NCBI GenBank assembly: GCA_964467005.1
Contig: CAYXPI010000091.1
Coordinates: 1-14,511 of the forward strand
DNA length: 14,511 nucleotides
Origin: Thermohalobaculum sp964467005
Lineage (GTDB): Bacteria > Pseudomonadota > Alphaproteobacteria > Rhodobacterales > Rhodobacteraceae
Reading direction: 5' to 3'
Shown: positions 6,716 to 14,374 of the stretch, piece by piece
Position numbering within the stretch: position 1 is the first letter of the stretch
How the letters are laid out: each line of letters starts with the position of its first letter
The notes under the pieces: model-generated
Databases searched by the model: none
Told to the model about the DNA's origin: nothing
What the model saw: only the letters and a program-made list of their open reading frames with translations
Program-made: the position numbers and the translations under genes

Positions 6716-8053
6716 GTGCACGACATGGACATCGGCGGCGCCCAACGCGCCAACTCGCTCGAGGAGCACTGGATGCCGTTCTCCGGCAACCGGGACTTCA
6801 AGGAGAACCCTCGCCTCGTCGTAAAGGGCGAGGGCATGTACTACACCGACCACAAGGGCGGCCAGGTGGTCGACGGCTCCTCGGCGCTCTTCTGCTCGCC
6901 GGCGGGGCATTGCCGGCCGGAGATCGCGGAGGCGGTGCACGCCCAGCTCATGACGAACTCCTACAACCCGCATTTCCAGCTCGGCCATCCCGGCTCGTTC
7001 GAGCTTGCACGGCGGGTGGCGGCGCTGCTGCCCGACCCGATGAACCACCTCTTTTTCGTGAATTCGGGCTCCGAGGCGATCGACACCGCGCTCAAGATCG
7101 TCATGGCCCACACCCGGGCCCGCGGCGAGAGCCAGCGCCTGCGCTTCGTCAGCCGCGAGCGCGCCTATCACGGCGTGAACATGGGCGGCGTCTCGCTCTC
7201 CGGCATGGTGAAAAACCGCGAGACCTTCCCGGTCACCATGCCCAACATCGTGATGATGCGCCACACCTGGACCGGGCGCGAGCTCTTCTGCGACGGCCAG
7301 CCGGAGCAGGACGGTGTAGAGCTTGCCAACGATCTCGAGCGGCATTGCATGACCTATGGCGGGGCGACCATCGCGGCCGTCTTCGTCGAGCCGGTGGCGG
7401 GATCCACGGGCACCCTGGTGCCGCCCAAGGGCTATCTCGAACGGCTCCGCGAGATTTGCGACCAGCACGGCATCCTCCTTGTCTTCGACGAGGTGATCAC
7501 CGGCTTCGGCCGCCTCGGCGCGCCCTTTGGCAGCCAGTATTTCGGCGTGACGCCGGACATCTGCACCATGGCCAAGGCCCTCACCAACGGCGCGATCCCC
7601 ATGGGCGCCGTAGCCGTCAAGGACGAGATCTACGAGACCGTGACCGACGCCTCGCCGGAGAACGCCATCGAGTTCTTCCACGGCTACACCTACTCGGCCC
7701 ACCCGGCGGCCTGCGCGGCCGGAATCGCCACCATGGAGATCTACGAGCGCGACGGTCTCTTCGAGCGCGCGGCTGAGATGGCGCCCTACTTCAAGGAGGC
7801 GTGCATGAGCCTGCGCGACCATCCGATGGTGAAGGACATCCGGACCATCGGCATGATGTCGGGCGTCGAGGTGCATGCGGGCGAGAAGCCGGGGCTCCGC
7901 GGACAGGAGCTGCAAAAGGCCCTCTTCTGGAACGGCTGCCACATCAAGTTCACCGGCGATGTGGCGATCCTTGCGCCCGCCTTTATCGCCGAGCGCGGGC
8001 ATATCGACGAGATCGTGGACAAGCTCCGCAAGACCCTCGACCAGGCCGCCTGA
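6716..8053 (+). CDS. Beta-alanine/omega-amino acid:pyruvate transaminase (class III aminotransferase)
   Basis: A 445-residue PLP enzyme of the class III aminotransferases, close in sequence pattern to omega-amino acid:pyruvate aminotransferase: HWMPFSGNRDFKENPRL at the start, then NSGSEAIDTALKI, FVEPVAGSTG, LLVFDEVITGFGRLG and EFFHGYTYSAHPAACAAG. The PLP-pyridine aspartate is D258 and the Schiff-base lysine is K287 in TMAKALTNGAIPMG. These enzymes move the terminal amino group of beta-alanine or similar amines to pyruvate, giving a semialdehyde and alanine, in the cytosol. Taurine:pyruvate transaminase is a close alternative, given the TauR-like regulator next door. GTG 6716 is chosen because AGGAG (6704-6708) is 7 nt upstream; ATG 6725 would place it 16 nt away. 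No aldehyde dehydrogenase or sulfoacetaldehyde acetyltransferase is nearby. Confidence 0.92.
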   Translation: MHDMDIGGAQRANSLEEHWMPFSGNRDFKENPRLVVKGEGMYYTDHKGGQVVDGSSALFCSPAGHCRPEIAEAVHAQLMTNSYNPHFQLGHPGSFELARRVAALLPDPMNHLFFVNSGSEAIDTALKIVMAHTRARGESQRLRFVSRERAYHGVNMGGVSLSGMVKNRETFPVTMPNIVMMRHTWTGRELFCDGQPEQDGVELANDLERHCMTYGGATIAAVFVEPVAGSTGTLVPPKGYLERLREICDQHGILLVFDEVITGFGRLGAPFGSQYFGVTPDICTMAKALTNGAIPMGAVAVKDEIYETVTDASPENAIEFFHGYTYSAHPAACAAGIATMEIYERDGLFERAAEMAPYFKEACMSLRDHPMVKDIRTIGMMSGVEVHAGEKPGLRGQELQKALFWNGCHIKFTGDVAILAPAFIAERGHIDEIVDKLRKTLDQAA

Positions 8054-8061
8054 GGGCCGCG

Positions 8062-8607
8062 ATGGCCCGTGAGATCGGGGGGGCAGCCGGCCTCCCCGTG
8101 ATCAAGACACCGCGGCTGCGCCTTCGTCCCCGGCGGATGCGCGACCTCGAGGCCTCGCTCGCCTTAGACCGTGAGCCCGGCACCACCCGCTGGATCGACG
8201 GGCCCTGGGACGACCCTGCGGCCCACGAAGCCTTTGTAAAGGCGCGGATCCGCGGCCCCTACCCCGCCGGCCTCGGCTATTGGGTGATCGCGCGCGCGGA
8301 GCGGCCGCAGGAGTTCCTCGGCTGGGTGCTCCTCATTCCGGAGGATGCGGTAGGCCCGGAGATCGAGATCGGCTGGCGGGTGCGCACGGCCGCCCGCGGT
8401 CAGGGCTATGCGCCGGAGGCGGCGGCCAATCTCCTCGCCCATGGCTTTGCAGAGCTCGGCCTCACCCGGGTGGTGGCGGAGATCCATGCGGAAAACCGCG
8501 CCTCGCGCCGGGTGGCGGAGAAAATCGGCATGGCCCTCGCCCAAGATCCGGTGCCGGGCCGGCCAGAGCAGGTGCTCTACGAGGCCCGCCTCCACTGCGC
8601 GCGCTGA
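8062..8607 (+). CDS. RimJ/RimL-type GNAT acetyltransferase
   Basis: A 181-residue GNAT protein of the Acetyltransf_3 (RimJ/RimL-like) type. It starts with the typical TPRLRLRPRRMRDLEASL segment, has IEIGWRVRTAARGQGYAPEA carrying the acetyl-CoA loop R112-G-Q-G-Y-A117, and the ENRASRRVAEKIGM motif B that ends most members. The expected role is transfer of acetyl from acetyl-CoA to a small molecule amine or a protein N-terminus; the substrate is unknown. ATG 8062 lies only 8 nt after the transaminase stop, with a weak GAGGG overlapping that stop, so it is probably co-transcribed under the MocR-type regulator. That hints at, but does not prove, an amine substrate. Its stop is 3 nt from that of the convergent reductase gene. 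Confidence 0.88.
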   Translation: MAREIGGAAGLPVIKTPRLRLRPRRMRDLEASLALDREPGTTRWIDGPWDDPAAHEAFVKARIRGPYPAGLGYWVIARAERPQEFLGWVLLIPEDAVGPEIEIGWRVRTAARGQGYAPEAAANLLAHGFAELGLTRVVAEIHAENRASRRVAEKIGMALAQDPVPGRPEQVLYEARLHCAR

Positions 8608-8610
8608 GGC

Positions 8611-9381
8611 TCAGCCCCCGGCCGCCGCCGCCGTGAGGGCGCCCCGCCGGGCGCGCAGACCCACAAGATCGCAGACGCAGAGAAGGTCGCCGTCGCGGAA
8701 GCGCATGGTCTGCACCTCGGGGCGCATGGCCTCGTCGAGGCTCTCGATGGGCGCGAGATTGAGGCCGGTCTTGCCCGAGCCGAGCACGATGGGGGCGACC
8801 ATCAGATGGAGTTCGTCGATGGCGCCCGCGTCGAGAAAGCGCGCCAGCGTTTCCGCTCCGCCCTCGACGAGCAGGCTTGCCACGCCCCGCTGCGCGAGCG
8901 CGCGGATGATCTGCTTGGGCGGCAGGATGCCCATGCGGTCGGGCTCGAGGGCGATGCGCTCCACCCCTTGGGGCGCGGGCGCGCCGGGGCAGGTGATCGC
9001 GAGCACCGGGCCCGCACCGTCGCCCAGCATGGCGAGGCCGTCCGACATCCGGCCCTGCGGGTCGATCACCACCCGGATCGGGTTGGGCCCGGGCACATGC
9101 CGGGTGGTGAGGCGCGGATCGTCGGCGATGGCCGTGCCCACCCCGATCAGCACCGCGTCCACCCGCGCGCGCAGCCGGTGAAGATGGCGGAGCGCCTCGG
9201 TGCCGTTGATGTATTTCGACTGCCCAGTGGGGGTGGCGATCCGCCCGTCGAGCGACTGGCCGAGCTGGCCGATCACCACCGGCCGTGTGCCCTGCCCTCC
9301 AGCGAGGGCGGCAAGAGCGGTCTCGGCGTCGTAGTCCATGGCGCGGTGGCGCCGGGCCGTGGCGTGAGCATCCACCAGCAC
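8611..9381 (-). CDS. Stand-alone RibD C-terminal-type (DHFR-fold) reductase
   Basis: A protein of about 256 residues whose body is the RibD_C reductase domain: VVIGQLGQSLDGRIATPTGQ, then DAVLIGVGTAIADDPRLT, GPNPIRVVID, LLVEGGAETLARFLDAG and HLMVAPIVLGSGKTGL. The family uses NADPH; the model member reduces the ribosylamino-pyrimidine intermediate of riboflavin synthesis. The usual RibD deaminase domain and its zinc motif are absent, and no other rib gene is nearby, so a role in flavin synthesis is uncertain. For the start I prefer GTG 9381, because GGAG lies 7 nt upstream (9389-9392) and the gap to the upstream gene is then 23 nt. ATG 9339, giving 242 residues, has no visible ribosome site but starts nearer the domain and remains possible. 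It is last in a minus-strand series after the OpgC-like gene. Confidence 0.82.
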   Translation of the reverse strand: MLVDAHATARRHRAMDYDAETALAALAGGQGTRPVVIGQLGQSLDGRIATPTGQSKYINGTEALRHLHRLRARVDAVLIGVGTAIADDPRLTTRHVPGPNPIRVVIDPQGRMSDGLAMLGDGAGPVLAITCPGAPAPQGVERIALEPDRMGILPPKQIIRALAQRGVASLLVEGGAETLARFLDAGAIDELHLMVAPIVLGSGKTGLNLAPIESLDEAMRPEVQTMRFRDGDLLCVCDLVGLRARRGALTAAAAGG

Positions 9382-9404
9382 TGTCCTTCTCCGTCGCTGC
9401 GCGG

Positions 9405-11006
9405 TCAGGGCCGCTGCGCGGGCACCGGGCCGCCCTGCGCGCGCCGGGGCAGGCCGATTGGCCCTCCAGCCTCCGCGGGAGCGGGTTTCGGCGCCTCCCG
9501 CCACGGTTGACGCTTGAGCCACCCGACGAAATAAGCCACGCCGATGAGAATGGCAAAGCCCGCGAGGTTCACGCCGGCACGTGTCCAGACGTCGCGGCCG
9601 AGCACGTCCATCACCCAGCCGTTGACGCGCGAGAGCGGGATCGACACCATGAAGACTGCGAGGCTCTGGGTGCCGACCTTGCGGATCACCGGCACGGCGG
9701 CCAGCACCGCGTCCCGCGCCACCCAGCGGCGGCCCCGGTCCCCGATCACGGCCCAGACCGTTAGCATGAGCGCCGCCAGATGCAGGAGCTGGAGCATCCC
9801 CTGCTGATTGAAGCTGAGGACCTCGCTCACCGCCTCCTCATAGCCTGGGATGAGGAGCCCGGTCTCGTGCGGATACGCGACCGGCAAGGTGAGGAGGAGC
9901 GCAGCCCCCGCCCCCACCACCCAACGCCGACCGGGAGCCGGGTGCGGAAACCCTTCCGACAGACGCACACCGCGGGGCCCCACGATCACCAGGGCGAGAT
10001 AGGCGACCGCCAGGAAGTGGAGGAACCGCCCCGCCCCCTGCCAGCTCTTCCACCAGATGGGCTCGAGGAAGCTCCGCGCATCCCGGATCCACTCATGGGC
10101 CCAGGTGTCGGCGATGAGCGAGTAGCCGCCGTGGATCTTGTACCAGGCAAGCGGCAGCGACAGGAGCACGAACCCCAGCGCCAGCGCGATCAGCCATGTC
10201 TTGACCGGCGGGGCGGGCAGCCAGCCCATGCCGAAGGCGAAGCCCGAGAAAAAGAGGATCTGCCAGGCGAAGGGGTTGAAGAACCAAGTCCCATCGCCCC
10301 AGGGGTAGCTCGGCAGGTTCATCCAAGAGACGTTTTGCCCGAGAGCGACGAGCCCCGCCTGCCAGGCCGCGAGCTCCTCCGCATCGGCCATCTTGCGCGC
10401 ATAGCCGGCAAGATTGGCCGCCAGCCAGACGAGCAGCATCGCGGAGACGACGGCCGGCGTGCCCCCCACGCGGTGGAGAAGCATCACCGCCGGGATCATC
10501 GCCAGAATCACGAGATACATCGGCAAAATGTCGAAGAGGCCCGGCACATAGGTGAGCGTGAAGAGGCCGATGAGCGCCTCGCCCGTCTGCTCGAAAAGGG
10601 GCACGACCCAGGGCCCCTCGATGTAGGGCGTCTCCCGGTTGCCCACCCCGTAATGGTCGATGGCGAAGAGCATGATGGCGGTGACCAGGAACACACCGAT
10701 ATGCGCCCAATAGACCTGCCAGACGCGGAAGCCGATCCGCGCCGAGCCGAGGAACATGCCCCGGTTCTGGAAGACGGCGCCGAACGCCATGGCCGACGCC
10801 ATGCCGGAGCAGAAGACGAAGATCTCGGTGGCGTCCGAGAAGCCGAAGCGTGCGGGGATCCACAACGTCCAGGTGTTGCCCGGCGTGTGCGCGAGCAAGA
10901 TGATGAACATCGCGATGCCGCGGAAGAAATCCAGCCGGGGCTCGCGCGGTCGCCGCGGCTTGGCGGGCGCCTGGGGCGCCGAGCTCGGGGGAGTGTTGGC
11001 CGTCAT
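9405..11006 (-). CDS. OpgC-family membrane acyltransferase
   Basis: A 533-residue polytopic membrane protein of the OpgC domain family. The N-terminus is proline/alanine-rich and cytoplasmic, then comes the signature R24-L-D-F-F-R-G30 followed by IAMFIILLAHTPG (H40) and the ATEIFVFCSGMASAMAFG segment, typical of this acyltransferase_3-related fold. About ten further hydrophobic segments run to residue 505, ending in a proline-rich tail (about 507-533). Characterised OpgC proteins add succinyl groups to osmoregulated periplasmic glucans. Here no opgG, opgH or other glucan gene is visible, so the acceptor is uncertain. ATG 11006 is preferred over GTG 11012 because a GAGAGCGG purine stretch lies 5 nt upstream of it. 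It follows the TPR gene by 58 nt and precedes the reductase by about 23 nt. Confidence 0.88.
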   Translation of the reverse strand: MTANTPPSSAPQAPAKPRRPREPRLDFFRGIAMFIILLAHTPGNTWTLWIPARFGFSDATEIFVFCSGMASAMAFGAVFQNRGMFLGSARIGFRVWQVYWAHIGVFLVTAIMLFAIDHYGVGNRETPYIEGPWVVPLFEQTGEALIGLFTLTYVPGLFDILPMYLVILAMIPAVMLLHRVGGTPAVVSAMLLVWLAANLAGYARKMADAEELAAWQAGLVALGQNVSWMNLPSYPWGDGTWFFNPFAWQILFFSGFAFGMGWLPAPPVKTWLIALALGFVLLSLPLAWYKIHGGYSLIADTWAHEWIRDARSFLEPIWWKSWQGAGRFLHFLAVAYLALVIVGPRGVRLSEGFPHPAPGRRWVVGAGAALLLTLPVAYPHETGLLIPGYEEAVSEVLSFNQQGMLQLLHLAALMLTVWAVIGDRGRRWVARDAVLAAVPVIRKVGTQSLAVFMVSIPLSRVNGWVMDVLGRDVWTRAGVNLAGFAILIGVAYFVGWLKRQPWREAPKPAPAEAGGPIGLPRRAQGGPVPAQRP

Positions 11007-11064
11007 CGTCACCGCTCTCGAAGGCCGCGGGGTGCGGCCACCTCCCTATAACGCATCCGCCAGA

Positions 11065-12423
11065 TCATTCCGCCGCGGCGAAGGCGCTCTTCGCACGCGC
11101 GATCGCGGCACGCCGGCGCGCGGTAAAGCCGTCCTCGGCCCCGCGACGCGCCGCGCGGGCGGCCAGCTCGGCCTCCGCCTCCTCCCAGCGCCCGGCACGG
11201 ATGCCCGCCTCGATCATCAGCCGAGAGAAGATATCGCGCTGGGCGTGGCTGCCGCCGACGGCCTGGAGCGGCCCGCGAGCCGAGCGCAGCACCTCGAACG
11301 CCCGGTCGTACTGCCCGGCGCGGAAGGCGACGAGCCCCACCGCTGCGGGATGCCCGGCGACGGCCGCCACCTCGTGCATGTCGTGGTCGGAGCGGCGTGC
11401 GTCCTCCGCCAGCCGGGCGACCAGCCGGTCCGCCTCGGTCCCGCGATCCGCCGCGTTGAGCGCCAGGAGATAGTGAAGATCGGCGAACACGACGGCCGCG
11501 TCCTCGACCCGCCCGGCGGCGAGGGCGGCGAGCTCCTCCCACCGGTCGCCCACATCCACGCCCTCGATCTCGAGGCGCGCCAGCATCGACGCGCCGTTGG
11601 CGATGTCGCGATAGTCGTCCGTGCGCTCGGCCCGCACCCGGGTGTCGTAGAGCGCGAGGACCCGGTCGTGCGCGCCCCGGTCGAGATGGAAGAGCGCGAG
11701 ATGCCACCACACATGGGCGCCGAAATTGTTGCAGTGCTCCCAGCGCGGCGTCTGCCCGTCGAGCCAGGCGATCCCGGCCTCCGTCCGCCCGGTCATGTCG
11801 TAGACATGGGCGACGGCGTGGAGGCCCCAGGCGTCGTCCGGCGCCCGCTCGAGGCCCGCGCGCCCGGTGGCCTCGGCCTCGGCGAAACGCCCGGCCTCCT
11901 CGAGCGCGAAGGCCCGGCATCCGAGCATGTATCCGCCATGGGGGTGATCCTCGACAAAGGCGGGCGCCGTGAGCTCGGCGACGCGCAGCATCCCCACCCG
12001 GTCGCCCAGAAGGAAGCGGATGGCCTGGTCGAACTTCACCAGAAGCGCGTCATCCGGCGCTCGGGCGATCTCCGCTTCCAGCACCGCCGTCGCCTGGCTC
12101 GGCCGACCCGCGAGATAGGCGCCGAGCGCCATCACCAGCGCCCGCTCGCGCCGGGTGCCGCCCACCCGGTCGAGCGCCGAGAGCGCCCGGGCATGGGCCT
12201 CGCGCGCGGGCTCCACGAGCTCACGCCGCCCGAGAAGGAGAAGCCCCAGCCCTTTCGCCGCCCAGCCCATCGCAAACTCAGGCGCCCGCTCCAACGTGTC
12301 CGCGAGATGGGTCGGCGTCTCGCGGCAATGGCGCAGGAGCGCCCGCACCGTCGCATCCCAAGCGTCGCGCGCGGCGGGGCTCTCCAAGGTGAGTGGCAGG
12401 CCGGCAGCGTCGGACAGGGACAT
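11065..12423 (-). CDS. TTC38-like tetratricopeptide repeat protein
   Basis: A 452-residue soluble alpha-helical repeat protein resembling the TTC38 family, for which no biochemical function is firmly known. Family-like segments are the N-terminal FAMGWAAKGLGLLLLGRREL, the central GGYMLGCRAFALEEAGRFAE helix pair, H202-A-V-A-H-V-Y-D-M-T-G-R, and the HVWWHLALFHLDRG segment near 240. Repeated A..E...RAP helix pairs are evident through the whole length; there is no signal peptide or membrane segment. ATG 12423 was chosen because GGAG lies 9 nt upstream on the minus strand; an in-frame TTG five codons earlier is less likely. It is the first gene of the minus-strand series and is divergent from the transporter gene. 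Confidence 0.85.
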   Translation of the reverse strand: MSLSDAAGLPLTLESPAARDAWDATVRALLRHCRETPTHLADTLERAPEFAMGWAAKGLGLLLLGRRELVEPAREAHARALSALDRVGGTRRERALVMALGAYLAGRPSQATAVLEAEIARAPDDALLVKFDQAIRFLLGDRVGMLRVAELTAPAFVEDHPHGGYMLGCRAFALEEAGRFAEAEATGRAGLERAPDDAWGLHAVAHVYDMTGRTEAGIAWLDGQTPRWEHCNNFGAHVWWHLALFHLDRGAHDRVLALYDTRVRAERTDDYRDIANGASMLARLEIEGVDVGDRWEELAALAAGRVEDAAVVFADLHYLLALNAADRGTEADRLVARLAEDARRSDHDMHEVAAVAGHPAAVGLVAFRAGQYDRAFEVLRSARGPLQAVGGSHAQRDIFSRLMIEAGIRAGRWEEAEAELAARAARRGAEDGFTARRRAAIARAKSAFAAAE

Positions 12424-12456
12424 TGTGATGCGCTCCAACTGGGGGCAAGATCGGGA

Positions 12457-12484
12457 ACGATATGAGGACTGACCCGACCGTCAC
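12457..12484 (-). promoter_or_regulatory. Candidate promoter of the TTC38-like gene
   Basis: On the minus strand GTGACG (12479-12484) and TATCGT (12457-12462) are 16 nt apart, each matching 4 of 6 consensus bases, about 34 nt from the ATG. I find no equally good promoter for the divergent transporter gene in this 130-nt gap, although an AT-rich patch (TTTGTTAAAC near 12526-12535) lies before it. Confidence 0.33.
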
Positions 12485-12553
12485 CCCACACATGACAGCC
12501 GGGGCCGGGAATTTCACCTGACATCTTTGTTAAACGTGCGGGAGCGGAGCAGC

Positions 12554-13756
12554 ATGAGCAAATGGGCGGCGGCCATCCCCCTTCTCGGGCTTCTGGCCCT
12601 CGCGGTGGCCGCGGGTCTCGCCCGCGGCGGTGGGCCGGATGCGGAGGGGTTGCGCTATGCCGGCGGCACGCTTCTGGGCGGCCTCGCAGGGTTCGCGCTC
12701 TATCACGCGGCCTTCGGCTTCACCGGCGGCTGGCGCGCCTTCGTGCGGGAGCGCAAGGGCGCCGGCCTCCGCGCGCAGATGGCGCTGATCGGGCTCACCT
12801 GCCTCGTCACCTACCCGCTCATCGGTTTCGAGGAGCTCACAGGCTGGGATATGCACCCCGCCATCCTGCCCATGACCTTCGCCTCCGCCGTGGGCGCGGC
12901 GCTCTTCGGGTTCGGGATGCAACTCGGCGGCGGCTGCGCCTCCGGCACGCTCTTCACCGCCGCCGGCGGGTCGACGCGGATGGTGCTCACCCTGGTGGCC
13001 TTCGTCGCGGGGTCGGTGATCGCGACCCACCATCTCGTGGAGGTGTGGTACCCGCTCGGGCCCCGCCTCGGGATCGAGAGCCTGCCCGGCACCTCGCTCA
13101 TCGCGCTCTTCGGGCCGCTCGGGGGGCTTCTCGTCCTCGGCGGCGGGCTCGCGGCGATCTGGCTCGTCTCCGCCGCGCTCGAGCGGCGGGCCCATGGCCG
13201 GCTCCTCCCGGAGCGTGAGCAGGGCCCCTGGCTGACCGGGCCCTGGACGCTGCTCGCCGGCGCCGTGGCCCTCGCGGCCGTCGGCATCGGCTCCTTCCTC
13301 CTGTTCGAGCGGCCCTGGGGGGTGACGGCGGGCTTCGCGCTCTGGGGCGCCCAGGCGCTCGAGGCCCTCGGCGTTGAGCTTCGCGACTGGGGTTACTGGT
13401 CCGGCTGGCGCAGCTCCCAGCTCGACGAGAGCCTCCTGGCCGACCGCACCTCGGTGATGAATTTCGGGATCATCCTCGGCGCCTTCTCGGCCAGCCTCCT
13501 GGCCGGGCGCTTTGCGCCGAGCTGGCGGCTCTCACCGAGGGACGTGGCCACCGCGGTGATCGGCGGCCTTGTCATGGGCTATGGCGCGCGCCTCGCCTTC
13601 GGCTGCAACATCGGCGCCTATCTCGGTGGTCTCGTCTCCGGCTCGCTGCACGGTCTCTGGTGGCTCGTCTGGGGCTTTCTGGGGTCCTGGGCGGGCATCT
13701 GGGCCCGGGCCCGCATCGGGATGGACCCGCCGGCGGCCAAGATCGCGGCGGCGTGA
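12554..13756 (+). CDS. YeeE/YedE family sulfur-compound transporter (two-domain)
   Basis: A 400-residue polytopic inner-membrane protein of the YeeE/YedE (DUF395/Sulf_transp) family. Two halves each carry the conserved glycine-cysteine motif: G-G-G-C128-A-S-G in the first and F-G-C351-N-I-G-A-Y in the second, the layout of thiosulfate importers such as TsuA, in which membrane cysteines pass the substrate along. Many glycine-rich hydrophobic segments cover the length. ATG 12554 has GGAG at 12546-12549 only 4 nt upstream and another at 12541-12544; the GTG and TTG codons before it are less likely starts. Thiosulfate, sulfide or selenium compounds are possible cargo; the sequence does not decide. 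The secreted DUF302 protein follows 59 nt downstream, a pairing also expected for sulfur metabolism genes. Confidence 0.9.
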   Translation: MSKWAAAIPLLGLLALAVAAGLARGGGPDAEGLRYAGGTLLGGLAGFALYHAAFGFTGGWRAFVRERKGAGLRAQMALIGLTCLVTYPLIGFEELTGWDMHPAILPMTFASAVGAALFGFGMQLGGGCASGTLFTAAGGSTRMVLTLVAFVAGSVIATHHLVEVWYPLGPRLGIESLPGTSLIALFGPLGGLLVLGGGLAAIWLVSAALERRAHGRLLPEREQGPWLTGPWTLLAGAVALAAVGIGSFLLFERPWGVTAGFALWGAQALEALGVELRDWGYWSGWRSSQLDESLLADRTSVMNFGIILGAFSASLLAGRFAPSWRLSPRDVATAVIGGLVMGYGARLAFGCNIGAYLGGLVSGSLHGLWWLVWGFLGSWAGIWARARIGMDPPAAKIAAA

Positions 13757-13772
13757 ATTGCCCCGGGGTCGC

Positions 13773-13799
13773 GGCGCGGGTATCACCCACCCACGCGCC
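13773..13799 (+). repeat. Hairpin-forming inverted repeat between transporter and DUF302 gene
   Basis: GGCGCG (13773-13778) can pair with CGCGCC (13794-13799), with two or three extra pairs possible inside. No T-run follows, so it is not a classical terminator. It ends 4 nt before the DUF302 ribosome site, so it could stabilise or separate the two coding parts of a shared transcript. Confidence 0.3.
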
Positions 13800-13815
13800 A
13801 CAAAGGAGAGATCCG

Positions 13816-14289
13816 ATGCCCCGCCTCCTCGCCGCCCTCCTCCTTGCCGTCGTACCCTTCGCCGCTCCGGCCGAGATGGCCCCGCGCGCGGGGTGGTCCG
13901 TCATGCCCACGCCGCTCTCCTATGCCGACCTCCTGGAGCGGGTGAAAGCCGCGGTGAAGGCCGAGAAGATGGGCCTCGTCACGGAAGCGGGCCCAACCGA
14001 GGTCGCGAAGGCCCGACTCGGAGAGACCATTCCGGGCAACCGGGTGATCGGGGTGTTCCGGCCGGATTTCGCCGTGCGCGCCGTGCGGCTCTCCACCGCG
14101 GCCATGATCGAGGCGCCGATCCGCCTCTACGTGACCGAGAACGCCGACGGCACGGCCACCCTCTCCTACAAAACGCCGTCGACTGTGTTCGCGCCGTATA
14201 TCGACGAGGGGGGCGCCGAACTCACCGCTCTCGCCGCGGAGCTCGACGGGATCTTCGCCGCCATCGCCGCCCGCGCGACCGCCGAGTGA
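13816..14289 (+). CDS. Secreted DUF302 domain protein
   Basis: A 157-residue protein with a clear Sec signal peptide: basic MPRLL, a hydrophobic core to about residue 15, and a likely cleavage after A-P-A19. The mature part resembles DUF302: WSVMPTPLSYADLLERVKAA at the start, GNRVIGVFRPDFAVRAVRL in the middle (AIxI/FNP-like region), and LSYKTPSTVFAPYIDEGG near the end. It should act in the periplasm. The mature protein has no cysteine, so it cannot itself carry sulfur as a persulfide. The function of DUF302 is unknown; the fold is a small alpha/beta domain. ATG 13816 has a strong AGGAGAG site (13804-13810) 5 nt upstream. It lies 59 nt after the transporter on the same strand and may share its transcript. 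Confidence 0.85.
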   Translation: MPRLLAALLLAVVPFAAPAEMAPRAGWSVMPTPLSYADLLERVKAAVKAEKMGLVTEAGPTEVAKARLGETIPGNRVIGVFRPDFAVRAVRLSTAAMIEAPIRLYVTENADGTATLSYKTPSTVFAPYIDEGGAELTALAAELDGIFAAIAARATAE

Positions 14290-14319
14290 GGGGCCTGTCC
14301 GCCTTGGCGCGATTGCCCC

Positions 14320-14348
14320 TGGACAGCTCAGGGCGCTTCGCCTACTAA
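14320..14348 (+). promoter_or_regulatory. Candidate promoter of tRNA-Phe
   Basis: TGGACA (14320-14325, 5 of 6 to consensus) and TACTAA (14343-14348) are exactly 17 nt apart, placing transcription start about 20 nt before the tRNA. The -35 overlaps the right arm of an inverted repeat (CTGTCC 14295-14300, GGACAG 14321-14326) that could help end DUF302 transcription, though no T-run follows. Confidence 0.5.
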
Positions 14349-14374
14349 CCCGGCTCAGGTCGCGCACCGCCCGG

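Noticed and set aside
9780..12465. Long plus-strand open frames antisense to the OpgC-like and TTC38-like genes (423 and 569 residues)
   Set aside because: Sequence is Arg/Pro/Glu/His-rich without family motifs, and the minus-strand proteins have clear family signatures. These are GC-driven shadows.
13757..13815. Possible Rho-independent terminator after the transporter
   Set aside because: The inverted repeat has no following T-run and abuts the next ribosome site, so it is listed only as a hairpin.
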